From NCBI GenBank assembly GCA_016490735.1, contig JAEMWC010000387.1, forward strand, positions 207,501 to 271,500: 64,000 bases of DNA, read 5' to 3'. Below the pieces are notes generated by a model, which saw only the letters and a list, made by a program, of their open reading frames with translations, had not been told where the DNA came from and did not search any database. Positions 22,353 to 32,489 of the stretch are shown piece after piece (the first letter of the stretch is position 1; each line of letters begins with the position of its first letter). A program made the translations under genes and the position numbers. Origin of the DNA: Pachyseris speciosa (taxonomy: Eukaryota; Cnidaria; Anthozoa; Scleractinia; Pachyseridae).

Positions 22353-23079
22353 CGTAAAGTAAGCTCCAGTTCGACTCAGTTTGTTTCAAAATTCATAGTC
22401 ATAAACGATTGTTTTCATCAGAGATTCATTCAACAGACAACATTCTTTTAATCTGACAACTGTTTCGGTCTTCTTCTGGTTTTTCTAGCGAACTGAGGGA
22501 CTGTCAGTTTTAGCAAAATTTAAGAAGCTTGATTTTCATATTGTTTTTGCTGATTGCCCTGAGAACAAAATAAGCCCGCCCCGCAGAAAGTTTTACAAAT
22601 TTAGTAACTACAATGTCTGTTGTAACCTATCCACGTAGTTTTAGTTCTAGAACTGATGTACTTTTAGAGAAAGTGAGAGAAACGTAATGCTAGTTTCACT
22701 CACAAATTTAAATGGCGGAGACAATGTGTAATTAAGTCACCGTTTATTCTATGCAGAATTAACATAATAACAAGCGACATACATGGAGGAAAACTAGAGT
22801 AGTAGTTTAACATTTGGTGTAAGTTTCAAGTTGTAGAGTTTTATTGCTCTTGAGAAGTAGTGTTTTGAATTTTGCAGTTTTCACAATAGTTTTCTAGTTC
22901 AAAGTTGGGTTCTCAGGCATCAACAAACACTCGGTGTTCCCATGGCAACAGTTAAGTTTTGACCTCAATAATGGTCATTTTTGAACATCCCCCATGAAGG
23001 TCTACTTGCATGTAAATTTGAGCGGGGGGGTCAAACTTTTTCATTGCCCACTTTGTTTGATTCTTACAGAGAATTGCTC
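22353..23079 (-). repeat. Right terminal inverted repeat of TTAA element
   Basis: Inverse partner of 17,536-18,262. It abuts the TTAA at 23,080 that forms the stop codon of receptor B. Confidence 0.9.
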
Positions 23080-23952
23080 TTAATTATCTGAAAATGCATT
23101 TCGTAATAAGTTCATCACAGCGTGTCTAATGTCTCTCATCTTCCAGCAGTAAATCAGAGGATTGAGAGAAGAGTTGAGCAAAAGCAGAGTCAGTGTGTAA
23201 CGTTTAATTATTGTCACAATCAAACTCGGCTTATAGACGAGAAACCACGCAATACAAATGTTTGGCAAATAACACACCAAGAACACCAAAAATACGAAAA
23301 TTGAAGTGAACGCAGATCTTCTCAGCCTACTGGCATTCACCATTTCAGCATTCAGCTGATCTGCTCGCTGCATCTGAAGAGCCTGTATTTGATGTGCGTG
23401 GCGTCGGGCGGTTATATATACTTTCCAATTAAGTATGCCTGGAATTAAGAAAAGGACACCGTAAAAAATACTGAAAATAACGAAAGCAATATCGCGTGGG
23501 ATGAAAAACATAACTAAGGGCGGAAATGTGCTGAGCATCCAAGTTGAGATGACCGCGGCAACAACACGCTTGTCCGTCACAAGTTCCTGGTATCTCAGAT
23601 GGAGGTGAATCGCCAAGAATCTGTCCAAACTCAGAAATACAACACCAAAGAACGAAGCATACGAAAACACCATCGCTGTGGTGCGATACACGCCATAAAA
23701 CATTCGATAGTTTGTGACGTCTTGCTCCTGCTCTATGACTAGATACGCAATGTAGAGCGGATGTACTAGTAAACCAACACCAAGATCAGAAACAGCAAGA
23801 CTCAGGAGCAATGTTTTCAAAGTCTTTGGTAATGACGAAGTTTTTCTTATCGCATGGATTGTGACACTGTTCAACATTGTGGCGGTACAGCTGAGCAAAG
23901 CGTTAAAGGCAATATTAGCAATGTAAGACGAATAAAAGCTTTCTTCTTTCAT
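23080..23952 (-). CDS. Class A GPCR, array copy B (intact, tail truncated by transposon)
   Basis: Intronless 290-residue receptor. The ATG at 23,952 (MKEESFYSSY) is chosen because copies A, C and 39.3 kb start at the equivalent ATG; the frame upstream opens only from a GTG. Key residues: N28 (TM1), D56 in LAVSD (TM2), D110-R111-F112 (TM3), W138 (TM4), P171 and Y179 (TM5), CYLP 227-230 (TM6), NPLIY 264-268 (TM7). There is no Cys at the usual TM3 start and none in the short second extracellular loop, so the canonical disulfide is absent, as in the melanocortin/S1P/cannabinoid branch. TM5 ends VYITARRHAHQIQ, reminiscent of adenosine receptors. The C-terminus is NAFSDN-stop where copies C and D read NAFSRIKTEQ or NGFSRIKTEQ; the stop is part of the transposon's TTAA duplication. 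Ligand unknown. Confidence 0.93.
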   Translation of the reverse strand: MKEESFYSSYIANIAFNALLSCTATMLNSVTIHAIRKTSSLPKTLKTLLLSLAVSDLGVGLLVHPLYIAYLVIEQEQDVTNYRMFYGVYRTTAMVFSYASFFGVVFLSLDRFLAIHLHLRYQELVTDKRVVAAVISTWMLSTFPPLVMFFIPRDIAFVIFSIFYGVLFLIPGILNWKVYITARRHAHQIQALQMQRADQLNAEMVNASRLRRSAFTSIFVFLVFLVCYLPNICIAWFLVYKPSLIVTIIKRYTLTLLLLNSSLNPLIYCWKMRDIRHAVMNLLRNAFSDN

Positions 23953-25530
23953 GATGAATAAATTAAAGAAATTTTCCTCGATTCTTAGCTGAGCCTTGAA
24001 GCTGTTTTGTTGAGTCTCGGTCAACAGCACTCTGGATCAACTCGACGTACAACGATTTGACACGAAGTGAGTCCGTTGAGAAATAATGGTTTCGCGTCGT
24101 TTGAATATTAGTCCAAAATTTGCAATCATCAGTCTGCAATTTTCAAGACTCGGAATCACTAATATACTAGAGGTGAGGCTGAAAATCTATAGAAAACCTG
24201 TGCCTCAACGGTTCATAACGTGAATAATCAAACCCCAACGTATAAACTTTCCGTTTCAGTGAAATTGCAAACACAACCACCTGCTTGGATCGGAAACACT
24301 TCTACCGGTTAAACAAAACATATGTCCTCTTTCTTCTAAAACCTTTGACGCTTATTTGAATATATCTATAGTACTATATGGTACACTCAACAGAATTACT
24401 CAAATCTGATTGGTCGAGAGCAGTACAATTCATTCCAAATTGAAGAGCTCAGAACAGAACCGATGTCGAATTTTAGGTCGCTTTTTTTTCTTTTTCTTTT
24501 TTTGCTCGGAAATGAAACGAAAATCAGTGAAAAAAAAACTACCGGATAATGTTTTTCAACAGAACTCCTTGCAGTTCACATGCAAAAATTAGGACAAAAC
24601 CGAGTAAAATCGAAAAACGACCGGCTAAAATTCGGCATAAGTTGGTTATGCTCTGAGCCCTTCAATTGCACCCTATGAAGTTTACATAGCAACGACGATG
24701 AAAACAGCCAAAAGTAGCAAATTTGAACATTTTGACAGTGGAAACTGGACGAAAAGGCACATAAAACTCTAAATAATTTTTTCTGGCGTTATTTAGTAGG
24801 ATACATAATACTATACAATACAATACAATTCGTAGTTTTGTTGAGAAAACTATAAAGAAAAAGTCGCACGACAGCGTACAATTCTTGATTTGTAAGTACT
24901 GATTTTAAAAGTTGACAAATTGCACTCGCCTTCATATTGAGAACTTTCAAAGTCACTCGCACCTATCAATCAAATAAAACACGAATTGTTTAACTTGAAT
25001 CCAATTTATGCACAAGGAATTATTGATATTTCAAACTGGATCGTTTGAAAAGCTAACGTAAACTGGATACAGGGGTGCTTACCATTTACTCGGATAACCA
25101 TGAAATTCTGTTTGGAAAATAAAATCGTATACATACCATTCCATTTGGAACTTTTCAGGAAGTATAGACCATCGGCTTAATCAATGCACTCTCTCTTTTC
25201 TTATTGAGCTTTTTAATTGATACTAGTCCATTTTGCGCTTCGATCAAGCTGCAGCAATCATGGCAATGAATATTTACACCTAAGATTTCCACCCGGATGG
25301 ATCGCGTAAATGGTAAGCGCCCCTGGTTTGTCGCGGAGTATGCAGTTTTTATTGACTGTAAATATCAACAATACAATTTCTTACTTTTTGTATGTATTAT
25401 TTCTACGTTGAAAGGAAATGATAATCTTCGATTACCGTGACCTCTGACGGCGTCATACTTGCATCTATTTTCTTAAATGATGACAAAATATTAGCAATAT
25501 ATATTTAATACATATAATAATAATAATAAC

Positions 25531-25564
<34 letters not shown>

Positions 25565-27002
25565 TTTAATTGCGCTTTTTCTATAAAAGCTTTTTCTATA
25601 AAAGTAAGCAAAAGCCTATTACAGTTAGCATAGTAAAACTACCAACTTACCTTAGGAGTAAAAGTAAAATCCTAACATAAATTAAAAATTAAAAAAAAGT
25701 TTAAACTTAAACATAAAATCTAACAAAGGCTTTAGAAATAAATTTTTTTTAGCTAAATTATTAAGAGTGTCAATGTCCTTAGCTTCCCTAGTTACTGACA
25801 GAGGAAAGCTGTTCGACAAGACTGGGGCTGCAACCATTACGCGCGATCCCCCATAGTCTTTTTCGTTTTGAAAATCGGACTTGCTAGCAATATGCCATTT
25901 TTGTTTCGAAGCAAATGACAATTCGAAGCCCAAACCATTATTAGCGTTGATGTTCAAGACAACACATATAACAATACTTGTCAAAATTGAATTGTCCTCT
26001 TCAAACTTCAGTATAATAGACTGTAATTGTAAAATGTATATATGAATTACTTAACAGTTATTCGGTGAAGTGGAGGTAGAGAGTGATAGATTTCTTCGCC
26101 AAAATTCACTGACACCGGGCGGGATGAAGAGTCCTCAAAAACCTATGGATAGCCAGCCTCAATAAGACACGTTATTTCCGGTAAATGAAGCAAAACCTCA
26201 CGAGTTAAATCGAAGGGTATCCTTGCGTAGCATCATTGAGTAGCCAATCAGAGCCTGTTTGTTGATATGTTACTGGCTGCCTGTCCTCTTTAACTCTATG
26301 GTTATTTCAAGTAACCAGTCCCCTCTCTTTTTTATATGTTAATTAATTAAATGTCTGTAATGTAACTAAATGGAGAAAATAAAGCGTGTTGTTGCATGTT
26401 GTTGTTGACAAGCATTAACGTTTAATGTTATTTAATGCCTCTAAACCTATTCCGTGTTGTCAATCAAACCATCCCAAAGGATTCTTCTCCTTCTTTAAAG
26501 TCCAGAGAATGAGTAATAAACTATCTATAAGCATGGTCTATTGGGAGACCGCTGTTTAAGGTAAAAAAAATTAGGTCACGTGACCAGTACTTTTTACACC
26601 AAATAAGTTAACCATGTTTCTTTAAAATGCGCCATTGTCCTGATGCCGCACGTTCAGCAATCTCGTACCCAGAGTCCTCTGGCTCTTTGGTCGATGGTGA
26701 ACGCCTGTATAATAATAGCAGTCTAAGGAAGTCCGTCCTTGGGTATTTCGGAAGTTAATCAAACCGGAAATCCAAGAAACGACTCGTTTTGGAGGGAGAT
26801 TTGGAGAGAGATTTGAAATATCAAATTCGGATTTTTTTTTAAATTTGTGTGTCTGTTATTTTTCTGTTGCTCCTGTTTTTCCTTAACTAAGGCACTTCAA
26901 AAATTGAAAAAGACAACAAGGATTTTGATTTCTGTGCAACAGTTTCTAATTGTGAGAATGAATATATGAAAATTATATATTTGAAACTGCGGATTAAAGA
27001 AT
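23953..27002. repeat. Receptor 5' flank of unit B
   Basis: Near-identical over long runs to 28,857-31,000 and 10,774-13,480. It includes an (AAT)n tract (25,516-25,564) and two copies of the 15-bp minisatellite. It lacks the telomere-like tract of unit A. No gene. Confidence 0.8.
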
Positions 27003-27156
27003 GAGTATGTGAATGATCATCGCAGTTACGAACACTACTTAAGAAGTAGTGAAAATAAAGCCTGATAAAAAAGGTACAAGCCAGAAAATGTTTTCAGGTT
27101 TTATTTTCATTTCTTCTTAAGTAGTGTTCGTAACTGCGATGATCATTCACATACTC
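27003..27156. repeat. Fold-back at end of unit B
   Basis: Same inverted repeat as 14,407-14,559, with the same central 'aataaagcctg' and 'tttcaggttttatt' arms. Confidence 0.85.
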
Positions 27157-27971
27157 AGTTTCTAATTGATTAAACAGCCGTTTTAGCGCGGGAAGTTTGC
27201 CATGGCTGTCATAGACTGCAGAACATGGCAAAATGCAAGCAGCGACAACTGATTACTGTTGCTGTTGCAAAAAATGTATTTAAGGAAAGCATTGTATTAG
27301 CCGTTTTGGAGAGAAAGCCGTGGACGAACCAAGTAAGGAACTATAAATTTAGTTGAAGAGGACATTGGTACGGTTTCCACTAAATTATTTCGAGTATGTT
27401 ATTCGCTGGTGACGTGTGAATGAGTGTAAATGATGTATGAAATAAATCATATATGAACCGCGGAAATGAAATCAAGGGAAGAATGATCCTCGCAGTTGTG
27501 GAGAGCATCGCACCGGTATCGCGAGGTCACGGATTCAAACCCGAGAGAAATCGCGGTGCAAACGCGACCAAATGGCACTGAAATCGCATTTAGTTTACAC
27601 TTAACTTAACAAAGTCAAAACGTTTATGCGAGAAAAATCGCAGAGGAAAACGTCACGAAAGTTCCATTAAAAATCGCAAGTGAAACCGGGAAGTTACGCT
27701 GGCGTAAGAGATGTTTTTAACACATTGTTCGGATTTTTTCCGAGTTCCCATTTGATGCACAATATCTTTAACTGTTCTGAGTTAGCATATTTATTACCGC
27801 TTTTATGATTTAAAGTTTTATGTTGAGTAATCATTAAATTTAAGTTAACCGGAGTTAAAATCAATGGCGTAGAAAACTGTGTGAGTCTAAAACATTTTAG
27901 GCAGACCCGCTTCAGCGATGAGGTACCAAGACGCTGTACACCAACACCTGTATCCAGATGGCTTTGTTAGT

Positions 27972-28856
27972 TCACTGTTCTGTCTTAATTCTTGAAAATC
28001 CATTTCGCAATATGTTTATCACCGTATGTCGAATGTGTCTCATCTTCCAGCAGTAAATCAGAGGATTGAGAGAAGAGTTGAGCAAAAGCAGAGTCAGTGT
28101 GTAAAGTTTAATTATTCTCACAATCAAACTCGGCTTATAGAGGAGAAACCACGCAATACAAATGTTTGGCAAATAACACACCAAAAACACCAAATATATG
28201 AAAACTGAAGTGAAAGCTGATTTTCTCAGCCTGCTACCATTCACAATTTCAGCATTCAGCTGATTTACTCGCTGCATCTCTAGAGCCTGCATTTGATGTG
28301 CGTGGCGTCGGGCGGTTATATATACTTTCCAATTAAGTATGCCTGGAATTAAGAAAAGGACACCGTTAATAATGTTGAAAATAACGAAAGCAATATTGCG
28401 TGGGATGAAAAACATAACTAAGGGCGGAAATGTGCTGAGCATCCAAGTTGAGATGACCGTGGAAACGACACGCTTCTGAGTCACAAGTTCCTGGTATCTG
28501 AGATGAAGATGAATCGCCAAGAATCTGTCCAAACTCAGAAATACAACACCAAAGAACGAAGCATACGAAAACACCATCGCTGTAGTGCGATACACGCCAT
28601 AAAACGTTTGATAAATTGTGATGTCTTGTTCCAGCTCTATAACAAGATACGCAATGTACAGTGGATGTACTAGTAAACCAACACCAAGATCAGAAACAGC
28701 AAGACTCAGGAGCAATGTTTTCAAAGTCTTTGGTAATGACGAAGTTTTTCTTATCGCATGGATTGTGACACTGTTCAACATTGTGGCGGTACAGCTGAGC
28801 AAAGCGTTAAAGGCAATATTAGCGATGTAAGACGAATAAACGCTTCCTTCTTTCAT
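27972..28856 (-). CDS. Class A GPCR, array copy C (intact)
   Basis: Intronless 294-residue receptor from the ATG at 28,856 (MKEGSVYSSY); the frame further upstream has only a GTG. All family landmarks are intact: LAVSD in TM2, LSLDRF ending TM3, STW in TM4, LIPGILNWKVY in TM5, LVCYLP in TM6, SSLNPLIYCW in TM7, and the RIKTEQ tail. The third intracellular loop has RRHAHQMQALEMQR followed by basic SRLRK before TM6, as expected for G-protein contact. This is the best-preserved subfamily I copy and probably encodes a working plasma-membrane receptor. It resembles the adenosine/melanocortin-like branch of class A by motif only; ligand and G protein cannot be inferred. Confidence 0.94.
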   Translation of the reverse strand: MKEGSVYSSYIANIAFNALLSCTATMLNSVTIHAIRKTSSLPKTLKTLLLSLAVSDLGVGLLVHPLYIAYLVIELEQDITIYQTFYGVYRTTAMVFSYASFFGVVFLSLDRFLAIHLHLRYQELVTQKRVVSTVISTWMLSTFPPLVMFFIPRNIAFVIFNIINGVLFLIPGILNWKVYITARRHAHQMQALEMQRVNQLNAEIVNGSRLRKSAFTSVFIYLVFLVCYLPNICIAWFLLYKPSLIVRIIKLYTLTLLLLNSSLNPLIYCWKMRHIRHTVINILRNGFSRIKTEQ

Positions 28857-30570
28857 GATGAATAAATTAAAGAAATTTTCCTCGATTCTTAGCTGAGCCT
28901 TGAAGCTGTTTCGTTGAGTCTCGGTCAACAGCACTCTGGATCAATTCCACGAACAACGATTTGACACGAAGTGAGTCCGTTGAGAAATAATGGTTTCGCG
29001 TCGTTTGAAAGTTAGTCCAAAATTTGCAATCATCAGTCTGCAATTTTCAAGACTCGGAATCACTAATATACTAGAGGTGAGGCTGAAAATCTATAGAAAA
29101 CCTGTGCCTCAACGGTTCATAACGTGAATAATCAAACCCCAACGTATAAACTTTCCGTTTCAGTGAAATTGCAAACACAACCACCTGCTTGGATCGGAAA
29201 CACTTCTACCGGTTAAACAAAACATATGTCTTCTTTCTTCTAAAACCTTTGACGCTTATTTGAATATATCTATAGTACTATATGGTACACTCAACAGAAT
29301 TACTCAAATCTGATTGGTCGAGAGAAGTAAAATTCATTCCAAATTGAAGAGCTCAGAACAGAACCGATGTCGAATTTTAGGTCGCTTTTTTTTCTTTTTC
29401 TTTTTTTGCTTGGAAATGAAACGAAAATCAGTGAAAAAAAAAAACTACCGGATAATGTTTTTCAACAGAACTCCTTGCAGTTCACATGCAAAAATTAGGA
29501 CAAAACCGAGTAAAATCGAAAAACGACCGGCTAAAATTCGGCATAAGTTGGTTATGCTCTGAGCCCTTCAATTGCACCCTATGAAGTTGACATAGCAACG
29601 ACGATGAAAACAGCCAAAAGTAGCAAATTTGAACATTTTGACAGTGGAAACTGGACGAAAAGGCACATAAAACTCTAAATAATTTTTTCTGGCGTTATTG
29701 AGTAGGATACATAATACTATACAATACAATACAATTCGTAGTTTTGTTGAGAAAACTATACAGAAAAAGTCGCACGACAGCATACAATTCGTGATTTGTA
29801 AGTACTCATGATTTTAAAAGTTGACAAATTGCACTCGCCTTCATATTGAGAACTTTCAAAGTCACTCGCACCTATCAATCAAATAAAACACGAATTGTTT
29901 AACTTGAATCCAATTTATGCACAAGGAATTATTGATATTTCAAACTGGATCGTTTGAAAAGCTAACGTAAACTGGATACAGGGGTGCTTACCATTTACTC
30001 GGATAACCATGAAATTCTGTTTGGAAAATAAAATCGTATACATACCATTCCATTTGGAACTTTCCAGGAAGTATAGACCATCAGCTTAATCAATGCACTC
30101 TTTCTTTTCTTTTTGAGCTTTTCAATTGATACTAGTACATTTTGCGTTTCGATCAAGCTGCAGCAATGAATATTTACACCTAAGATATCCACCCGGATGG
30201 ATCGTGTAAATGGTAAGTGCCCCTGGTTTGTCGCGGAGTATGCAGTTTTTATTGACTGTAAATATCAATACAATTTCTTTCTTTTTGTATGCATTATTTT
30301 TACGTTGAAAGGAAATGATAATCTTCGATTACGGTGACCTCTGACGGCGTTTTAATACCCAGTGTAAATTGGTCATATTTGCATCTATTTTCTTAAATGA
30401 TGACAAAATATTAGCAACATATAATATTTAATACTTATAATAATAATAACAATAATAATAATAATAACAATAATATTAATAATATTTAATTGCGCTTTTT
30501 CTATAAAAGCTTTTTCTATGAAAGTAATCAAAAGCCCATTACAGTTAGCATAGTAAAACTACCAACTTAC
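28857..30570. repeat. Receptor 5' flank of unit C
   Basis: Nearly identical to the unit B flank (23,953 onward) over hundreds of bases, more so than to unit A. It includes an (AAT/AAC)n tract (30,437-30,484). No gene. Confidence 0.8.
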
Positions 30571-30840
30571 CTTAATTATTGATCATTAGTTATCTAATTT
30601 ATCTCTTGTAAATAGTTCTTAAAGGATTTACATTGTACATAGTTTATATATGTTTTTTTTCTTTATCTTTTTATTTAGGGAAACATTATACGGTCAACCT
30701 CTAGTTTTCTTTTTCAAGATGTTTTATAATTTTTAGCTCCCCCATCTTGAATAAATACGTCATGTTATGTTATGTTATGTTATGTTATATTATGTTATGT
30801 TATGTTATGTTATGTTGTGTTATGTTATGTTGTTATGTTA
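30571..30840 (+). mobile_element. Non-LTR retrotransposon 3' tail with (ATGTT)n
   Basis: Unit C is interrupted after 'caacttacctta' by sequence that ends in 'cttgaataaatacgtc', containing an AATAAA, and an (ATGTT)n tail (30,762-30,840). This is the typical end of a 5'-truncated LINE or LINE-driven SINE. Units 0, A and B lack it. Confidence 0.65.
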
Positions 30841-31080
30841 AAAGTAAAATCCTAACATAAACTAAAAATTAAAAAAAGTTAAAACTTAACATAAAATCTA
30901 ACAAAGGCTTAGAAAATAATTTTTTTTAAACTAAATTCAAGAGTGTCAATGTCCTTAGCTTCCTAGTTACTAACAGAGGAAAGCCGTTCGACAAGACTGG
31001 GACATAGTCTTTTTCGTTTTGAACATCGGACTTGCTAGCAATATGCCATTTGTGTTTCGAAGCAAATGACAATTCGAAGC

Positions 31081-31580
31081 GAGTGAATAATCAAACCCCA
31101 CCGTAAAAACTTTCCGTTTAGTGAAATTGCAAGCACAACCACCTGCTTGGATCGGAAACACTTCTACCGGTTAAACAAACATATGTCCTCTTTCTTCTAA
31201 AAGCTTTGACGCTTATTTGAATACATCTATAGTACTATATGGTACATGCACTCAACAGAACTACTCAAATCTGATTGGTCGAGAGCGGTACAATAAATTC
31301 CAAATTGTGCCCCTTAGAAGTACCTGTGAAGTTTCCATGGCAACGGCGCGTGAAAACAGCCAATAAGTAGCAAATTTGACCATTTTGACGGTGGAAACTG
31401 GACAAAAAGGCACAAACTCTAAATGCTTTTTTTTTCCTGGGGTAATTTGGTAGGATACATAATACAATATAATACAATACACTTTCGTTGAGAAGACTAT
31501 AAACAAAAAGTCGTACGACCTTATCGTACGATTCGTGGTTTGTAAGTACCCATAATTTTGAAAGTTGACAATTAGCACTC
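31081..31580. repeat. Second, partial flank copy inside unit C
   Basis: 31,085-31,290 matches 34,285-34,495 of unit D essentially base for base (e.g. 'gtacatgcactcaacagaac'). It differs from unit C's own flank at 29.1-29.3 kb. It restarts the flank sequence abruptly after 'caattcgaagc', a sign of unequal crossover or conversion. Confidence 0.7.
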
Positions 31581-32228
31581 GCCTTCATTTTGAGATCTGT
31601 GGTTAGTTTTGGGGATATGTTTAGTGTTAGGGTAAAAATATACAGTGTTCCTGCTTCCACACTTCCCTTTGCTACAGCACCAAGCTCTTATGGCCTGTTG
31701 CAGGTACCCCACCCCCTCCAACTCTCCGTCGTTTGCTTAGAATTTCACAAGCTTTTGCAGAAATACTATTTTTAGTTTGCGGGGTCCACAGTTTGAAAAA
31801 GTAAAATGAGCTAAAAAGAGTATTTTTTGTTAAGTCAACCATGTTTTTTTAAAATGCGCCATTGTGCTGATGCCGCGCGTTCAGCAATCTCGCACCCAGA
31901 GTCCTCTGGCTCTTTGGTCAATGGTGAACGCCTGTATAATAATAGCAGTCTAAGGAAGTCCGTCCTTGGGTATTTCGGAAGTTAATCAAACCGGAAATCC
32001 AAGAAACGACTCGTTTTGGAGGGAGATTTGGAGAGAGATTTGAAATATCAAATTCGGATTTTTTTTAAATTTGTGTGCCTGTTATTTTTCTATTGCTCCT
32101 GTTTTTCCTTAACTAAGGCACTTCAAAAATCGAAAAAGACAACAAGGATTTTGATTTCTGTGCAACAGTTTCTAATTGTGAGAATGAATATATGAAAATT
32201 ATATATTTGAAACTGCGGATTAAAGAAT

Positions 32229-32364
32229 GAGTATGTGAATGATCATCGCAGTTACGAACACTACTTAAGAAGTAGTGAAAATAAAGCCTGAAAAAAAGTT
32301 TTCAGGTTTTATTTTCATTTCTTCTTAAGTAGTGTTCGTAAATGCGATGATCATTCACATACTC
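32229..32364. repeat. Fold-back at end of unit C
   Basis: Third copy of the inverted repeat at 14,407 and 27,003, with a shorter centre. Confidence 0.85.
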
Positions 32365-32489
32365 AGTTTCTAATTGACTAAACAGCCGTTTTAGCGCGGG
32401 AAGTTTGCCACGGCTGTCATACGATGGCAGAACATGGCAAAATGCAAGCAGCGACAACTGATTACTGTTGCTGTTGCAATTAAATGTAT

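Larger units (their letters stand above)
17536..23079. mobile_element. 5,544-bp TTAA-flanked transposon with ~727-bp inverted repeats and gene cargo
   Basis: The ends are exact. TTAA at 17,532-17,535 precedes GAGCAATTCTCTGTAAGAAT, and its inverse ending GAGAATTGCTC (23,079) precedes TTAA at 23,080-23,083. The two arms pair almost completely for about 727 bp. Receptors A, C and D keep the empty site ('gtcttaattctt'), so the insertion postdates at least some duplications. TTAA target duplications are known for piggyBac and Kolobok DNA transposons. I recognise no transposase inside, so the element is probably non-autonomous. It carries spliced-gene remnants (18.6-21.3 kb) and a nested MITE (21.84-22.06 kb). 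Confidence 0.9.
16170..27270. repeat. GPCR-array unit B (expanded by insertions)
   Basis: Same order as unit A: SINE-like module, receptor 3' flank (16.66-17.53 kb), receptor (23,080-23,952), 5' flank, and fold-back (27.0 kb). It is enlarged by a 487-bp insertion at 16,876 and by the 5.5-kb TTAA-flanked element placed exactly between the receptor's last codons and its 3' flank. Confidence 0.85.

Noticed and set aside
23953..24030. Upstream extension of receptor B (316 residues) and likewise of C (320) and D
   Set aside because: The extension starts at GTG, is absent in copy A and at 39.3 kb, and the conserved ATG (MKE...YSSY) fits all copies.
28618..28830. Plus-strand ORF opposite receptor C
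   Set aside because: Antisense shadow of the conserved TM1-TM3 coding sequence; it recurs opposite receptor D for the same reason.
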